A DNA stretch of 64,000 nucleotides from Rhodospirillaceae bacterium (GCA_002722885.1 PBNE01000006.1:209690-273689), one strand, 5' to 3'. Positions 8,830-17,457 are shown, numbered from the stretch's first letter. Made by a program: numbers and translations. The notes: a model not told the origin generated them from the letters alone.

Positions 8830-10236
8830 TTAGCCTTTGGCCAATTCACGGTCGATGTCTTCCATCTCGGTGTCGCGATAGCCGTGGTACGGGAAGGAGT
8901 CCCCGTAGTCGTGCGTGTCGAGACCGGCAAGTTCCACTTCGCGCGGTACGCGGAGTGCACCCATGCCGTCGAGAACCTTCGACAGTGCCCAGCATGGCAG
9001 GAAGCCCAGACCCCAGAAGAACAGCATGGCGCCCAGGAAGTTACCGATCGGGTTGATGATCGCGATGCCGTCGGCGTTGGTGCCGAACCAGCCGATGTCA
9101 CCACCGACAATGTTCGACGGGTAACCCCACAGCATGAAGCCAGCGATCACGGTGCCTGCAAAGCCGGCATAACCATGAACCGCAACAGCTCCAACCGCGT
9201 CATCGATCTTGAACTTGCGTTCCACCCAATGATGCATCTTGTAGGCGATCCACACACCCACCATGGCGATAACCATGGCTTCGATCGGATGATAAAGATC
9301 GTTGCCCGACGATGCGGTGATGACACCTGCCAGACCGCCCGAGTAACTCCAGAACGGATCACCCTTGGAGAGCACATAGCCCGCCAGGAGACCGCCAGAG
9401 AGTGACATCAGGAAGTTGAAGGTGATGCCCGAGAGGGTCGTCGGCGTCAGATAGATGGTTGTCGCCGTAAAGAAGCTCCCCTCCTGCGCTGTCATCCCAT
9501 CGCTGTAGAAGTCGATGATCGGCACGTTGCAGGCCGCGTAGAAACCCCAGAAGCCCGTGTAGATCAGGAACAGACCGACCGTGACGAACCAGGGATTGTT
9601 CTGCGGAATGTTTCGCGGCGTACCGTCTGCGGCGAACTTGCCCAGACGCGGTCCGAGCACGACCAGAACACCCAGTGCCGAACCACCGGCGATGCCGTGT
9701 ACCACCGAGGACGCGTAGGCGTCGTGGAAGCCCCACAACTGAACCATCCAGCCGTTCCAGCTCCAGCCCCAAGCTGCGTCGAGAATCCAGGTCACCGAAC
9801 CGACCAGAACGACCAGGATCAGGAAGGCCTGGGTCTTGATACGTTCGATCACGGCACCGGACACGATCGAAGCCGTGGTCCAGGAGAACAGCAGGAAGGC
9901 TGCCCAGAACACACCCGCGATGCGGTCCTCGAGATTGACACCCATGTACTGGGACCACGGAGCGGACCAGCCGGTGAAGTCGTTCTCGAGAGACGTTGTC
10001 ATAAACGGGAATTCGGGAAATGCGAAATAGATCCACCAGCCGAAATAGAAGAACGTGACGGTGACCAGCGGGATCAGCATCGTGTTCTTCATCAGCGTGT
10101 GCTGGATGTTCTTGCGGCGCGATGCGCCGACTTCGTAGACACAGAACCCTACGTGGATCAGGAACATCATCACGACCGTGACCCAGTAGTAGAACTCTGT
10201 GAAGATAACCATTAGGGCGTCGAGTCCGTCAGCCAT
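8830..10236 (-). CDS. amt: Ammonium transporter of the Amt family
   Basis: Inner-membrane ammonium channel/transporter of 468 residues with about eleven hydrophobic spans. The twin pore histidines are present: His180 in HDAYASSVVHGIAGG and His354 in AVAVHGYAGFAG, and Asp172 matches the conserved recruitment aspartate. The loop regions are longer than in E. coli AmtB and the protein has a charged C-terminal tail ending in MEDIDRELAKG. No glnK/glnB gene is adjacent, unlike the usual amtB-glnK pair; instead a small membrane protein gene follows. Upstream lie palindromes that may be operator sites. It may serve the glutamine-synthetase-like cluster at 12-17 kb. Confidence 0.92.
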   Translation of the reverse strand: MADGLDALMVIFTEFYYWVTVVMMFLIHVGFCVYEVGASRRKNIQHTLMKNTMLIPLVTVTFFYFGWWIYFAFPEFPFMTTSLENDFTGWSAPWSQYMGVNLEDRIAGVFWAAFLLFSWTTASIVSGAVIERIKTQAFLILVVLVGSVTWILDAAWGWSWNGWMVQLWGFHDAYASSVVHGIAGGSALGVLVVLGPRLGKFAADGTPRNIPQNNPWFVTVGLFLIYTGFWGFYAACNVPIIDFYSDGMTAQEGSFFTATTIYLTPTTLSGITFNFLMSLSGGLLAGYVLSKGDPFWSYSGGLAGVITASSGNDLYHPIEAMVIAMVGVWIAYKMHHWVERKFKIDDAVGAVAVHGYAGFAGTVIAGFMLWGYPSNIVGGDIGWFGTNADGIAIINPIGNFLGAMLFFWGLGFLPCWALSKVLDGMGALRVPREVELAGLDTHDYGDSFPYHGYRDTEMEDIDRELAKG

Positions 10237-10281
10237 CCCTTGGTTCCCCCTTGTTGATTTGACCCGGTTAACCTCGCGCCG

Positions 10282-10345
10282 TGCAGGCGTTAATCCCCAC
10301 TTCGGCTACTTTCAAAAGCCTATGCGCAATTTGCGCTAGTGCAAA
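10282..10345 (-). promoter_or_regulatory. Palindromes and a weak -24/-12 element before amt
   Basis: In the 176-base gap between amt and its divergent neighbour there is a perfect palindrome GCGCAA-N-TTGCGC (10324-10336) overlapping TTTGC-N6-GCAAA (10330-10345). Nearer to amt, minus-strand GG and GC are separated by ten bases with TGCA (10282-10299), the spacing of a sigma-54 -24/-12 promoter, but the surrounding bases match the consensus poorly. Nitrogen control would be expected for amt; this remains inference. Confidence 0.35.
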
Positions 10346-10412
10346 CAAGAGTTTCTGCTTGTGATGGCTCGTTTCACGCAAGGAAAATCAAGGTTTCGAA
10401 AGGAATTTTCCG

Positions 10413-10985
10413 ATGAATTCCACCACCACAACGACCGGTGAGGCGCTCCAGGAGCGATTCATGGCCTGGCAGTGCCTGATTCGCCAGCACGCCATGCGCC
10501 GGGATGGCGGCCGCCCGTCCGATGCCATGGAACCGCTTGTCATCACGGTGTATGGCGAAGAGCTGGGCCACGTCCGTACCGTGATTGCCGAGCGTGATCC
10601 CCATGACACCACGGCTCAGTTCCGGCACATCGTGAAGCGGACCAACGATCCCAGTGAACGGTTCGACAAGGCCATGCAATTCCTGTCGTCGGCCTACTTC
10701 CAGAAGGCGCGTCAATTTGAACCCCGCCTGCTGGCCGTCTTTGCTCCGGGCTCACCGGGCGCAGCCCGCCTCACGGCGGATGGCCGCTGCACGATGGTCT
10801 TCCAGCAGTTCAATCAGAGCTACCGGTTGCCTTGCTCGGTGGAACGGCTTGCCAACGATGACACGTTTGCGGAGGCGGTGTTCTGGCATAACGCCATGTT
10901 CAATCCTTCCCTGCCACCCGACAGCCAACGTGTCGCGTTCACCCCGCTCTGGGATGAGGGGACAGCGTTTCCTCCGGTGGACTAG
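10413..10985 (+). CDS. Conserved-type hypothetical protein
   Basis: A 190-residue soluble protein with no signal peptide or membrane segment and no family I can name. It has a low-complexity threonine start (NSTTTTTG) followed by a globular, aromatic-containing sequence with MEPLVITVYGEELGHVRTVI and VFWHNAMFNPSLPPDSQRVAF. An AAAGGAA ribosome site precedes the ATG, and composition agrees with neighbours, so the gene is probably real. It is divergent from amt and shares its control region, so a link to nitrogen metabolism is possible but unproved. It converges on the tartrate dehydratase gene with one base between stop codons. Confidence 0.75.
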   Translation: MNSTTTTTGEALQERFMAWQCLIRQHAMRRDGGRPSDAMEPLVITVYGEELGHVRTVIAERDPHDTTAQFRHIVKRTNDPSERFDKAMQFLSSAYFQKARQFEPRLLAVFAPGSPGAARLTADGRCTMVFQQFNQSYRLPCSVERLANDDTFAEAVFWHNAMFNPSLPPDSQRVAFTPLWDEGTAFPPVD

Positions 10986-10986
10986 G

Positions 10987-12153
10987 TCAGGTCTCGGTCA
11001 CCTGGCGCATCAGCGCGATCAGGGCAGACTTTTCCTCGAAGCCGATGCCCGGTGCCTGCGGCAGGGCGACATGGCCGTCCTCGACAGCAATGGCGTCGGC
11101 AAAACCGCCGAAGGGCTGGAACACACCGGGATAGGATTCATTGCCGCCGAGACCCAAGCCCGCGGCGATGTTGAGCGACATCTGGTGCCCGCCGTGCGGG
11201 ATGACGTTGCGATTGGTGAAGCCGTGGTCGGGCAGCAGCGCAAGCGTGCGCAGGTACTCAACCAGCCCGTAAGACAGTGCGCAGTCGAACTGCAGGATGT
11301 CGCGGTCGGGACGCATGCCGCCGTGGCGCAGCAGATTACGAGCATCCTGGTGCGAGAACAGGTTCTCGCCGGTCGCCATTGGGCTGTCATAGTGACGAGC
11401 TAGTTCGGCCTGCAGCGCGTAATCGAGCGGGTCACCGGCTTCCTCGTACCATCGCAGACCGTAGGGCGCGACGGCCGTGCCGAAGCGGATGGCGGTGTCG
11501 AGGTCGAAGCGACCGTTGGCGTCGACGGCCAGGCGAGAACCGTCACCTCTCAGGACCTCGAGAACGGCGTCGATGCGGCGCAGGTCCTCATCGAGCGGGG
11601 CTCCGCCCACCTTCATCTTGACGACGGTGTAGCCGAGGTCGAGGTAACCGCGCATCTCGTCCTTGAGGGCGTCGAGCCCCTTGCCAGGCTGGTAGTAGCC
11701 GCCGGCGGCATAAACAAAGACCTGCTCATCGGCCTCGCCCTGCCGATACCGGTCGGCTAGCAGGCGCCAGAGAGGCACGCCGGCGATCTTGGCCGCTGCG
11801 TCCCACAGCGCCATGTCGAGGACGCCGATCGCCACCGACCGCTCGCCATGGCCACCGGGCTTCTCGTTGCGGAACAGCAGATCCCAGGACCGATGCGGGT
11901 CGAGCATGGTGCCGTCGCTGTAGTCTTCAGGGGGCACCTCCATCAGGCGCGGGATGAACCGCTCGTCGAGCAGGCCCCTCGCACCGTAACGACCGTTCGA
12001 GTTGAAGCCGTAGCCGATCACCGGCCTGCCGTCGAGCACCACATCGGTGATCACGGCGACCACGCTGGCGTTCATCTTCGAGAAGTCGATATAGGCGTTG
12101 GCGATCGGTGAAGCGATCGGCGCCGTGGCATTGCGGATATCGGTGATTTTCAT
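10987..12153 (-). CDS. tarD: D-tartrate dehydratase-like enolase-superfamily enzyme
   Basis: Member of the mandelate racemase group of the enolase superfamily. The whole sequence follows the Bradyrhizobium D-tartrate dehydratase as I remember it, including NAYIDF near the start, GYGFNSNGRYG, FRNEKPGGHGERSVA, FVYAAGGYY and NIAAGLGLGGNESYP. Catalytic and metal residues are visible: the KxK lysines at 179 and 181, metal ligands Asp211, Glu237 and Glu263, and the general acid His near 320 (IPHGGHQ). Expected reaction: D-tartrate to oxaloacetate with loss of water. The length of 388 fits. It stands alone behind the terminator of the glx cluster, with no tartrate transporter nearby. Confidence 0.85.
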   Translation of the reverse strand: MKITDIRNATAPIASPIANAYIDFSKMNASVVAVITDVVLDGRPVIGYGFNSNGRYGARGLLDERFIPRLMEVPPEDYSDGTMLDPHRSWDLLFRNEKPGGHGERSVAIGVLDMALWDAAAKIAGVPLWRLLADRYRQGEADEQVFVYAAGGYYQPGKGLDALKDEMRGYLDLGYTVVKMKVGGAPLDEDLRRIDAVLEVLRGDGSRLAVDANGRFDLDTAIRFGTAVAPYGLRWYEEAGDPLDYALQAELARHYDSPMATGENLFSHQDARNLLRHGGMRPDRDILQFDCALSYGLVEYLRTLALLPDHGFTNRNVIPHGGHQMSLNIAAGLGLGGNESYPGVFQPFGGFADAIAVEDGHVALPQAPGIGFEEKSALIALMRQVTET

Positions 12154-12161
12154 GGCGATCG

Positions 12162-12203
12162 ACCAAACGAGAAGGGGCCCGAACCGTCGCCGGTTCGGGC
12201 CCC
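12162..12203 (-). terminator. Strong terminator at the end of the glx cluster
   Basis: Perfect 12-base-pair stem GGGGCCCGAACC / GGTTCGGGCCCC with a six-base loop, followed on the minus strand by TTCTCGTTTGG. It separates the 164-codon gene from tarD. Confidence 0.8.
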
Positions 12204-12227
12204 GTCTTCAACCATCTTCGGGTCCTA

Positions 12228-12722
12228 TCAGAACTTGCGATAGGCCTTGTAGAGATCACGCATGGGATGGCTGTCGGACATCTGGAAGCGGATCAGCAGT
12301 TCACGCGCGATCATGTCGCGATCCTGCTGGTTTTTCGGAAGTTTCATCTTCTTCGGAATCCGGATCCAGCCGTTGGCGTTGCGGTCGAACACGGCCGCGT
12401 TGCCTTCCTCGTAGCCCATGTGAACGTCCTCAAGCCAGTTGAGGTCGTCCCAGCCCATAATCTCGATGTACTGGGCCAGGAACGGCGTCAGGCGGTCGTA
12501 GTCGGGCACCAGGTTCACATCGTAGCGATAGCCGATGTGCTGGCCGATTTCCTTCTCGCGCGACGTATCGAGACCGTCGGTCTTGAGGAAGTAATCGACA
12601 TCGCCCGCCTTGACCTTGGCCTTGCGCGCCGCCTTCTTCGGGGCTGTCTTTTTCTTGGCCGCCGCCTTCAGCGACACGACCTTCTTCGAGGCTGCCGGCT
12701 TCTTTGCTGCTGCTCTTGCCAT
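12228..12722 (-). CDS. Unknown protein with a histone-H1-like lysine/alanine tail, last gene of the glx cluster
   Basis: A 164-residue protein with two parts. Residues 1-40 are almost only Ala, Lys, Pro and Ser in AAKK-type repeats, resembling bacterial histone-H1-like tails and likely disordered and nucleic-acid-binding. Residues 41-164 are a compact, aromatic-rich domain with IGQHIGYRYDVNLVPDYDRL, IEIMGWDDLNWLEDVHMGYE and FQMSDSHPMRDLYKAYRKF that I do not recognise. The gene starts 15 bases after the glxD-like stop and is followed by a strong terminator, so it belongs to this operon. It could be an assembly or regulatory factor for the glutamate-synthase-like complex; no catalytic motif is seen. 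Confidence 0.8.
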   Translation of the reverse strand: MARAAAKKPAASKKVVSLKAAAKKKTAPKKAARKAKVKAGDVDYFLKTDGLDTSREKEIGQHIGYRYDVNLVPDYDRLTPFLAQYIEIMGWDDLNWLEDVHMGYEEGNAAVFDRNANGWIRIPKKMKLPKNQQDRDMIARELLIRFQMSDSHPMRDLYKAYRKF

Positions 12723-12737
12723 GTCAGCTGCTCCCGA

Positions 12738-14108
12738 TCAGAGGTGGTGGTAGTCGGCGACGCCGACCGTGTGGTTGGTGCCCGACAGAGGCACGCCGGC
12801 CATGGCCGAGGCTTCCATCGTGAGCGCGGAAAGATCTTCCGGCTCGAGGCTGTGGACGTTGGTCTTGCCGCAGGCACGGGCCATCATCTGACACTCGATC
12901 GCGAGAGTGTGGAGGATGTTGTAGACGCGCTCGGCAGCATCGTCCGGGTTCAGACGCTTGCGCAGCTCCGGATCCTGCGTTGCCACGCCCACCGGGCAGC
13001 GGCCCGTGTGGCAGTGATAGCAGTAACCGGCGGGAACACCCATGGTGCTTTCATAATCGGCGCCCGGGATGTCCTTGTTGCAGTTCAGCGCCATCATGGC
13101 CGTTGTTCCGATCGCCACCGCGTCGGCACCCAGAGCGAGGGCCTTGGCGAGGTCGCCGCCGTTGCGCACGCCACCGGCATACACCAGTGTGATTTCGCCG
13201 CGCTTGCCCAGATCGTCGATCGCCCGACGGGCCTGACGGATCGCTGCGATACCCGGAATACCGGTCTCTTCGGTGGCGAGATGGGGGCCGGCACCGGTCG
13301 AACCTTCCATGCCATCGATATAGATCGAGTCGGGATCGCATTTCACCGCCATGCGGACGTCGTCATAGACGCGCGCCGCGCCAAGCTTGAGCTGGATCGG
13401 AATCTGGTAGTCCGTGGCTTCACGGATTTCCTGGATCTTCAGGGCCAGATCGTCCGGGCCCAGCCAGTCGGGGTGGCGGGCGGGAGACCGCTGGTCGATA
13501 CCGGCAGGCAGCGAGCGCATCTCGGCGACCTGATCGGTCACCTTCTGACCCATCAGATGGCCACCCAGACCGACCTTGCAGCCCTGGCCGATGAAGAATT
13601 CGCAGGCGTCGGCTAGACGCAGGTGGTGCGGGTTGAAGCCGTAGCGCGACTGGATGCACTGGTAGAACCACTTCTCCGAATAGCGCCGTTCGTCCGGGAT
13701 CATGCCGCCTTCGCCCGAACACGTCGCCGTGCCGGCCATCGTGGCGCCACGCGCCAGAGCCGTCTTGGCTTCGTAGGAGAGCGCACCGAAGCTCATGCCC
13801 GTGACGTAGATCGGAATGTCGAGTTCCAGCGGACGCTTGGCACGCGGACCGATGACGGTCTTGGTGTCGCACTTCTCGCGGTAACCCTCGATCACGAAGC
13901 GGGTCAGTGTGCCGGGCATGAAGGTGAGGTCATCCCAGGTCGGGATCTTCTTCATCAGGGCCATGCCCCGCATGCGGTAGCGGCCCAGTTCCGCCTTGAT
14001 GTGGATGTCATCGATCACCCGCGGCGGAAACATGAAGTTCTCGCCGAGGATGTTCGTGTTGCGGCCGTCGGCGGCGCGCTCGATGACGTCTTCTTTCTTG
14101 GTCGCCAT
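12738..14108 (-). CDS. glxD: FMN-binding glutamate-synthase-like subunit (GlxD/MgsC type)
   Basis: Stand-alone version of the FMN and iron-sulfur barrel of glutamate synthase. In N-methylglutamate synthase this subunit receives ammonia or methylamine equivalents through the complex and reduces the bound intermediate. The 456-residue protein has the cysteines Cys363, Cys366 and Cys371 (CYHCHTGRCPVG) in the position of the [3Fe-4S] ligands, and the FMN barrel segments GGVRNGGDLAKALALGADAV and MSFGALSYEAK. It follows glxC by 26 bases. Homologues are found in rhizobial glxABCD loci and in methylamine users as mgsC; which reaction applies here is not settled by sequence. Confidence 0.88.
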   Translation of the reverse strand: MATKKEDVIERAADGRNTNILGENFMFPPRVIDDIHIKAELGRYRMRGMALMKKIPTWDDLTFMPGTLTRFVIEGYREKCDTKTVIGPRAKRPLELDIPIYVTGMSFGALSYEAKTALARGATMAGTATCSGEGGMIPDERRYSEKWFYQCIQSRYGFNPHHLRLADACEFFIGQGCKVGLGGHLMGQKVTDQVAEMRSLPAGIDQRSPARHPDWLGPDDLALKIQEIREATDYQIPIQLKLGAARVYDDVRMAVKCDPDSIYIDGMEGSTGAGPHLATEETGIPGIAAIRQARRAIDDLGKRGEITLVYAGGVRNGGDLAKALALGADAVAIGTTAMMALNCNKDIPGADYESTMGVPAGYCYHCHTGRCPVGVATQDPELRKRLNPDDAAERVYNILHTLAIECQMMARACGKTNVHSLEPEDLSALTMEASAMAGVPLSGTNHTVGVADYHHL

Positions 14109-14134
14109 ATGTCTTTCTCCTGTTTGAGCGCTGC

Positions 14135-14980
14135 CTAGAGCACGATCTTCTTTTCGTGGGGCTCAAGATTGTCGTAGTTCCAGAGCTGCTTGCCGGCCAC
14201 GATCTTGGTCATGTTCTTGACCCCTTTCGTTGCCTTCAGTCCGTACTGCTTGAGCTTGCGATCGAGCCAGGCGCAATCGAGTTCGGTCATCTCGGCCGGA
14301 ACCGCATCGACGCCCAGATCTTCGATCTTGCCGCCGACATAGATGGTGCCGTCGTACATCGAGTCACCGAGGTTCTTGCCGGCATCTCCCAGCACGACCA
14401 TGCGGCCACGCTGCATCATGAAGCCGGAGAAGGCGCCCGTACGGCCGCCCACGATGATGGTCCCGCCCTTCTGGTCGATCCCGGTCCGCGAACCGACATC
14501 ACCCATGCAGACAAGGTCGCCACCACGGATGGCTGCGCCGAAGGTCGAGCCGGCGTTCTTTTCGATCACCACTGAGCCCGCCATCATGTTCTCGGCGCAG
14601 GACCAGCCGACACGGCCGGTGATGCGCACATTCGGGCCGTCGATCAGGCCGACGCCGAAGTAACCCAGGCTGCCCTCGAAGGTGAGGTTCAGACGCTGCA
14701 GGATACCGACGCCCAGCGAATGCTTGGCCAGCGGGTTCTTGACCACGATCGAGCCATAACCCTTGGACATCAACTCGCGGATCTTCATGTTGATCCCGTT
14801 GGTGTCCATCTTGCTGGCGTCGAACGATTTGCGCTTATTGTAGTCAACATCGAAGGCTTCCGGATAGAGGAAGTTGTCTTCTTCGGAGACGTCAAAGAAA
14901 CGCTGCTGTGTACGACCGGTCAGCTGCTCAGTGTGCAGCCCCATGTCATGGGAGCGATGCTCCGCGCTCAGCTTCGCCAT
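14135..14980 (-). CDS. glxC: Glutamate-synthase alpha C-terminal-like subunit (GlxC/MgsB type)
   Basis: Separate GXGXG beta-helix domain, the structural C-terminal domain of the large glutamate synthase subunit. The 281-residue protein shows repeating glycine pairs with about 19-residue spacing (GGDLVCMGDVGSRTG, GGTIIVGGRTG, GRMVVLGDAGKNLGDSMYDG, GTIYVGGK). Start codon overlaps the end of glxB by 13 bases, so the two are tightly coupled. It is longer than the minimal GlxC (about 230 residues) through an N-terminal 60-residue extension that carries the Asp/Lys-rich YNKRKSFDASKMD. Expected to form a complex with the GlxB and GlxD products. Confidence 0.87.
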   Translation of the reverse strand: MAKLSAEHRSHDMGLHTEQLTGRTQQRFFDVSEEDNFLYPEAFDVDYNKRKSFDASKMDTNGINMKIRELMSKGYGSIVVKNPLAKHSLGVGILQRLNLTFEGSLGYFGVGLIDGPNVRITGRVGWSCAENMMAGSVVIEKNAGSTFGAAIRGGDLVCMGDVGSRTGIDQKGGTIIVGGRTGAFSGFMMQRGRMVVLGDAGKNLGDSMYDGTIYVGGKIEDLGVDAVPAEMTELDCAWLDRKLKQYGLKATKGVKNMTKIVAGKQLWNYDNLEPHEKKIVL

Positions 14981-15903
14981 ACCCGAACCTCCCGGTCATA
15001 GGGATCAATGGTGTCGATTTCGTGCGGCAGGACCTGGCGGATGGCGACCTCTTCGGAGGCCATCGCGACCAGATCGTCGCTTTCGTAGAGAACCATGGGC
15101 TTGGCGGCCATGGTGTCCTTGGCCATGCCCAGGCTGTCGGCTGTTGCAACGAGATAGGTGAACACGCCGTCGAGCTCTTCGATCGACTGGTTCATCGCAT
15201 CGTCGAGCTCAATGCCGGTCTGCATCTTGTCGGCGATGTAGACGGCGATGAGCTCGCTGTCGCAGTTCGACATGAAGCGGAAATCCTTGCGCTCGAGCTG
15301 GCGGCGCATAATCCAGTAGTTCGTGAGCTGGCCGTTATGGACCACCGAGATGTCGTGGTACGGGTAGGCCCAGTAGGGATGGGCAGAACGGATGTCGACG
15401 TCCGATTCCGTTGCCATGCGGGTGTGGCCGATGGCGTGGGTGCCCTTGAAGCCCTTCAGGGAATACTGGTCCGACACGGTGGTCGCGTCGCCAAGATCCT
15501 TGATCAGCTCCAGACCGGTGCCCAGCGACAGGATCTCGGTCGAGGCAACATCCTCGATGTAATCCGCCAGCTTGCGCATGTCGCCCTTGTACTTGATCCG
15601 GTAGCGATAGGCGTACTCGGTCGCGTCTTCGGCCTTCACGACCTTCACGCCCAGCTCGGCCAGGCGGCGGTCGACTTCGGCGCGACGGTCCTTGACTTGC
15701 TGATGAATGTCGTAGCCCTTGGCCACGTCTTCCTGCTCGGCGACCTTGAAGCGAAGGACGTACTCGTTCTTCGACGGAACGCCGTAGATCGCGAACCCGG
15801 TCGAGTCCGGTCCGCGATGTTTCAGGGACTGCAGCATGGCGGTCATTTCTGTCCCGACGTCGGCAGCCTTCTTGCGGTGGATGATACCAGCGATGCCACA
15901 CAT
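14968..15903 (-). CDS. glxB: Class II glutamine amidotransferase subunit (GlxB/MgsA type)
   Basis: Ntn-hydrolase glutaminase domain that releases ammonia from glutamine (or methylamine from gamma-glutamylmethylamide) for the partner synthase. The start at 15903 is chosen because it gives Met-Cys-Gly-Ile, so that processing of Met exposes the catalytic N-terminal cysteine, and because AAGGAG lies ten bases upstream; an ORF start 10 codons earlier would bury the cysteine. RMATESDVDIRSAHPYW, SVVHNGQLTNYW and SNCDSELIAVYI are the conserved substrate-pocket segments. Length 311 residues. A terminator-like hairpin lies between this gene and glnT upstream. Confidence 0.88.
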   Translation of the reverse strand: MCGIAGIIHRKKAADVGTEMTAMLQSLKHRGPDSTGFAIYGVPSKNEYVLRFKVAEQEDVAKGYDIHQQVKDRRAEVDRRLAELGVKVVKAEDATEYAYRYRIKYKGDMRKLADYIEDVASTEILSLGTGLELIKDLGDATTVSDQYSLKGFKGTHAIGHTRMATESDVDIRSAHPYWAYPYHDISVVHNGQLTNYWIMRRQLERKDFRFMSNCDSELIAVYIADKMQTGIELDDAMNQSIEELDGVFTYLVATADSLGMAKDTMAAKPMVLYESDDLVAMASEEVAIRQVLPHEIDTIDPYDREVRVWRS

Positions 15904-15929
15904 GGCGGATGGTTCTCCTTGAGGTTTGA

Positions 15930-15968
15930 ACAAAAGAACGGCGGCGGTGACAGCAGGACCGCCGCCGT
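15930..15968 (-). terminator. Hairpin between glnT and glxB (attenuator or terminator)
   Basis: Eleven-base-pair stem ACGGCGGCGGT / ACCGCCGCCGT, nine-base loop, then TTCTTTTG on the minus strand. It lies 16 bases after the glnT stop and before the glxB ribosome site, so it may lower glxBCD expression relative to glnT. Confidence 0.65.
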
Positions 15969-15984
15969 GTGGTGAACAACCTGC

Positions 15985-17457
15985 TTAGGGCAGGCAATCC
16001 CAATAGGTCTCCAGGTCCCACTCGGTCACGGTGGACATGAAGGTTTCCCATTCGTTGGTCTTGTAGTGCTTGAAGACCTTGTACATATCGCCCGGCATGG
16101 CGGCCTTGATGACCTCATCCTGGTCGAGCTTCTCTATGGCATCGCCGAGGGACATCGGCAGCTTCTTGACCTGCTTGCCCTCTTCCATGGCCTGGTAAAT
16201 GTTGCGCTCTTCGGGCTCGCCCGGATCGAGCTTGTCGGAGATGCCGTGGTCGAACGCCTGAATGATGGCGTTGGCCATCAGGTAGGGGTTCACCATGGAA
16301 TCCACCGCGCGGTACTCGAAGCGGCCGGGAGCCGAAACACGCATGCCGGTGGTGCGGTTCTGGTAACCCCAGTCGGCGAAGACCGGCGCCCAGAAGCCCG
16401 TGTCCCACAGGCGGCGATAGGAGTTGACGGTCGGGCAACCGATCGCGGTAAGCGCACCGAGATGGTTCATGATGCCGCCGATGGCCTGCAGGCCGACCTT
16501 GCCCGGCTTCCGCGGGTCCTTGCTGTCGGGCATGAAGGTGTTCTTTCCGCCCTTCTTGTACATGAAGTTCTGCGGCATCCCGGCAATGTTGTCCTGGCCG
16601 AGCGTGTTGAACTCGTCCTTGCCGCCCTTCCAGAGCGACACGTTGTGATGGCAGCCGTTGGCAGAAACACCCATAAACGGCTTCGACATGAAGCATGCGA
16701 TCAGGTTGTTTTCACGGCCGACCTGAGCACAGATCTGACGATAGGTCGCCAGGCGGTCGGCGGTGCGCAGGGCATCGTCGAACTGGAAGTTCAGCTCCAG
16801 CTGACCAGGCGCGTCCTCATGATCACCCTGGATCATATCGAGGCCCATCGCACGGCTGTACTCGATGACCTTCATGAAGACGGGACGAAGGCTCTCGAAC
16901 TGATCGATGTGATAGCAGTTGGGCTTGGAGAAGCCGCCGTTCGGAAGCCCGTCTTCACCCTTCTTCAGCCACATCATCTCCGGCTCGGTGCCGTGACGCA
17001 TGTGGAGGCCCTTGTGCTTCTTCTGGAAGGCGTCATGGGCGCGGCGCAGGTTGCCGCGGCAGTCGCCGGTGAAGAAACCACCGGGATTCTCGGGCTCTTC
17101 GCGGTTTCGGAAGCAGGTGCAGAAGACGCGCGCGACGCGCTTGTCCCAGGGCAGCTGCACAAAGGTGTCGGGATCGGGAATGCCGACCAGTTCCGAGGAT
17201 TCCGGGCCATAGCCGATGTAGTCGCCGTAGCGGTCGACGTAGAGGTTGGCGACCGAGCCGTAGACCAGCTGGAAGCCGCGTTCGGCGAGCGTTTCCCAGT
17301 GGTCGGCCGGCACGCCCTTGCCGATAATGCGGCCGGTTACCGAGATGAACTGGTAGTAGATGTAGTCGATCTTGAGTTCGTTGATCTTCTTGCGAACATC
17401 CTTGACCATCTTCGCGCGGCCAGGTTGTTCAACATAGGCCTCAATATCCATCGGCAT
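15985..17457 (-). CDS. glnT: Glutamine synthetase type III / gamma-glutamylmethylamide synthetase family
   Basis: ATP-dependent ligase of the glutamine synthetase fold, GlnT/GmaS branch. The N-terminal beta-grasp domain is followed by the catalytic barrel: EPEMMW (metal-binding glutamates), GDHEDAPGQLELN, GVSANGCHHNVSLW (nucleotide-binding region) and NSYRRLWDTGFWAPVFADWG near NRTTGMRVS. At 490 residues it is longer than rhizobial GlnT. Two products are possible: glutamine from ammonia, or gamma-glutamylmethylamide from methylamine. The following glxBCD genes, equivalent to mgsABC, support the second, but rhizobial glnT loci have similar neighbours. First gene of the minus-strand cluster after the oxidase; a GGGG ribosome site precedes the ATG. 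Confidence 0.85.
   Translation of the reverse strand: MPMDIEAYVEQPGRAKMVKDVRKKINELKIDYIYYQFISVTGRIIGKGVPADHWETLAERGFQLVYGSVANLYVDRYGDYIGYGPESSELVGIPDPDTFVQLPWDKRVARVFCTCFRNREEPENPGGFFTGDCRGNLRRAHDAFQKKHKGLHMRHGTEPEMMWLKKGEDGLPNGGFSKPNCYHIDQFESLRPVFMKVIEYSRAMGLDMIQGDHEDAPGQLELNFQFDDALRTADRLATYRQICAQVGRENNLIACFMSKPFMGVSANGCHHNVSLWKGGKDEFNTLGQDNIAGMPQNFMYKKGGKNTFMPDSKDPRKPGKVGLQAIGGIMNHLGALTAIGCPTVNSYRRLWDTGFWAPVFADWGYQNRTTGMRVSAPGRFEYRAVDSMVNPYLMANAIIQAFDHGISDKLDPGEPEERNIYQAMEEGKQVKKLPMSLGDAIEKLDQDEVIKAAMPGDMYKVFKHYKTNEWETFMSTVTEWDLETYWDCLP

Noticed and set aside
7480-9405. 641-codon open frame on the plus strand
   Set aside because: It crosses the antisense of fhs, the terminator, the small membrane protein and amt, all well supported on the minus strand.
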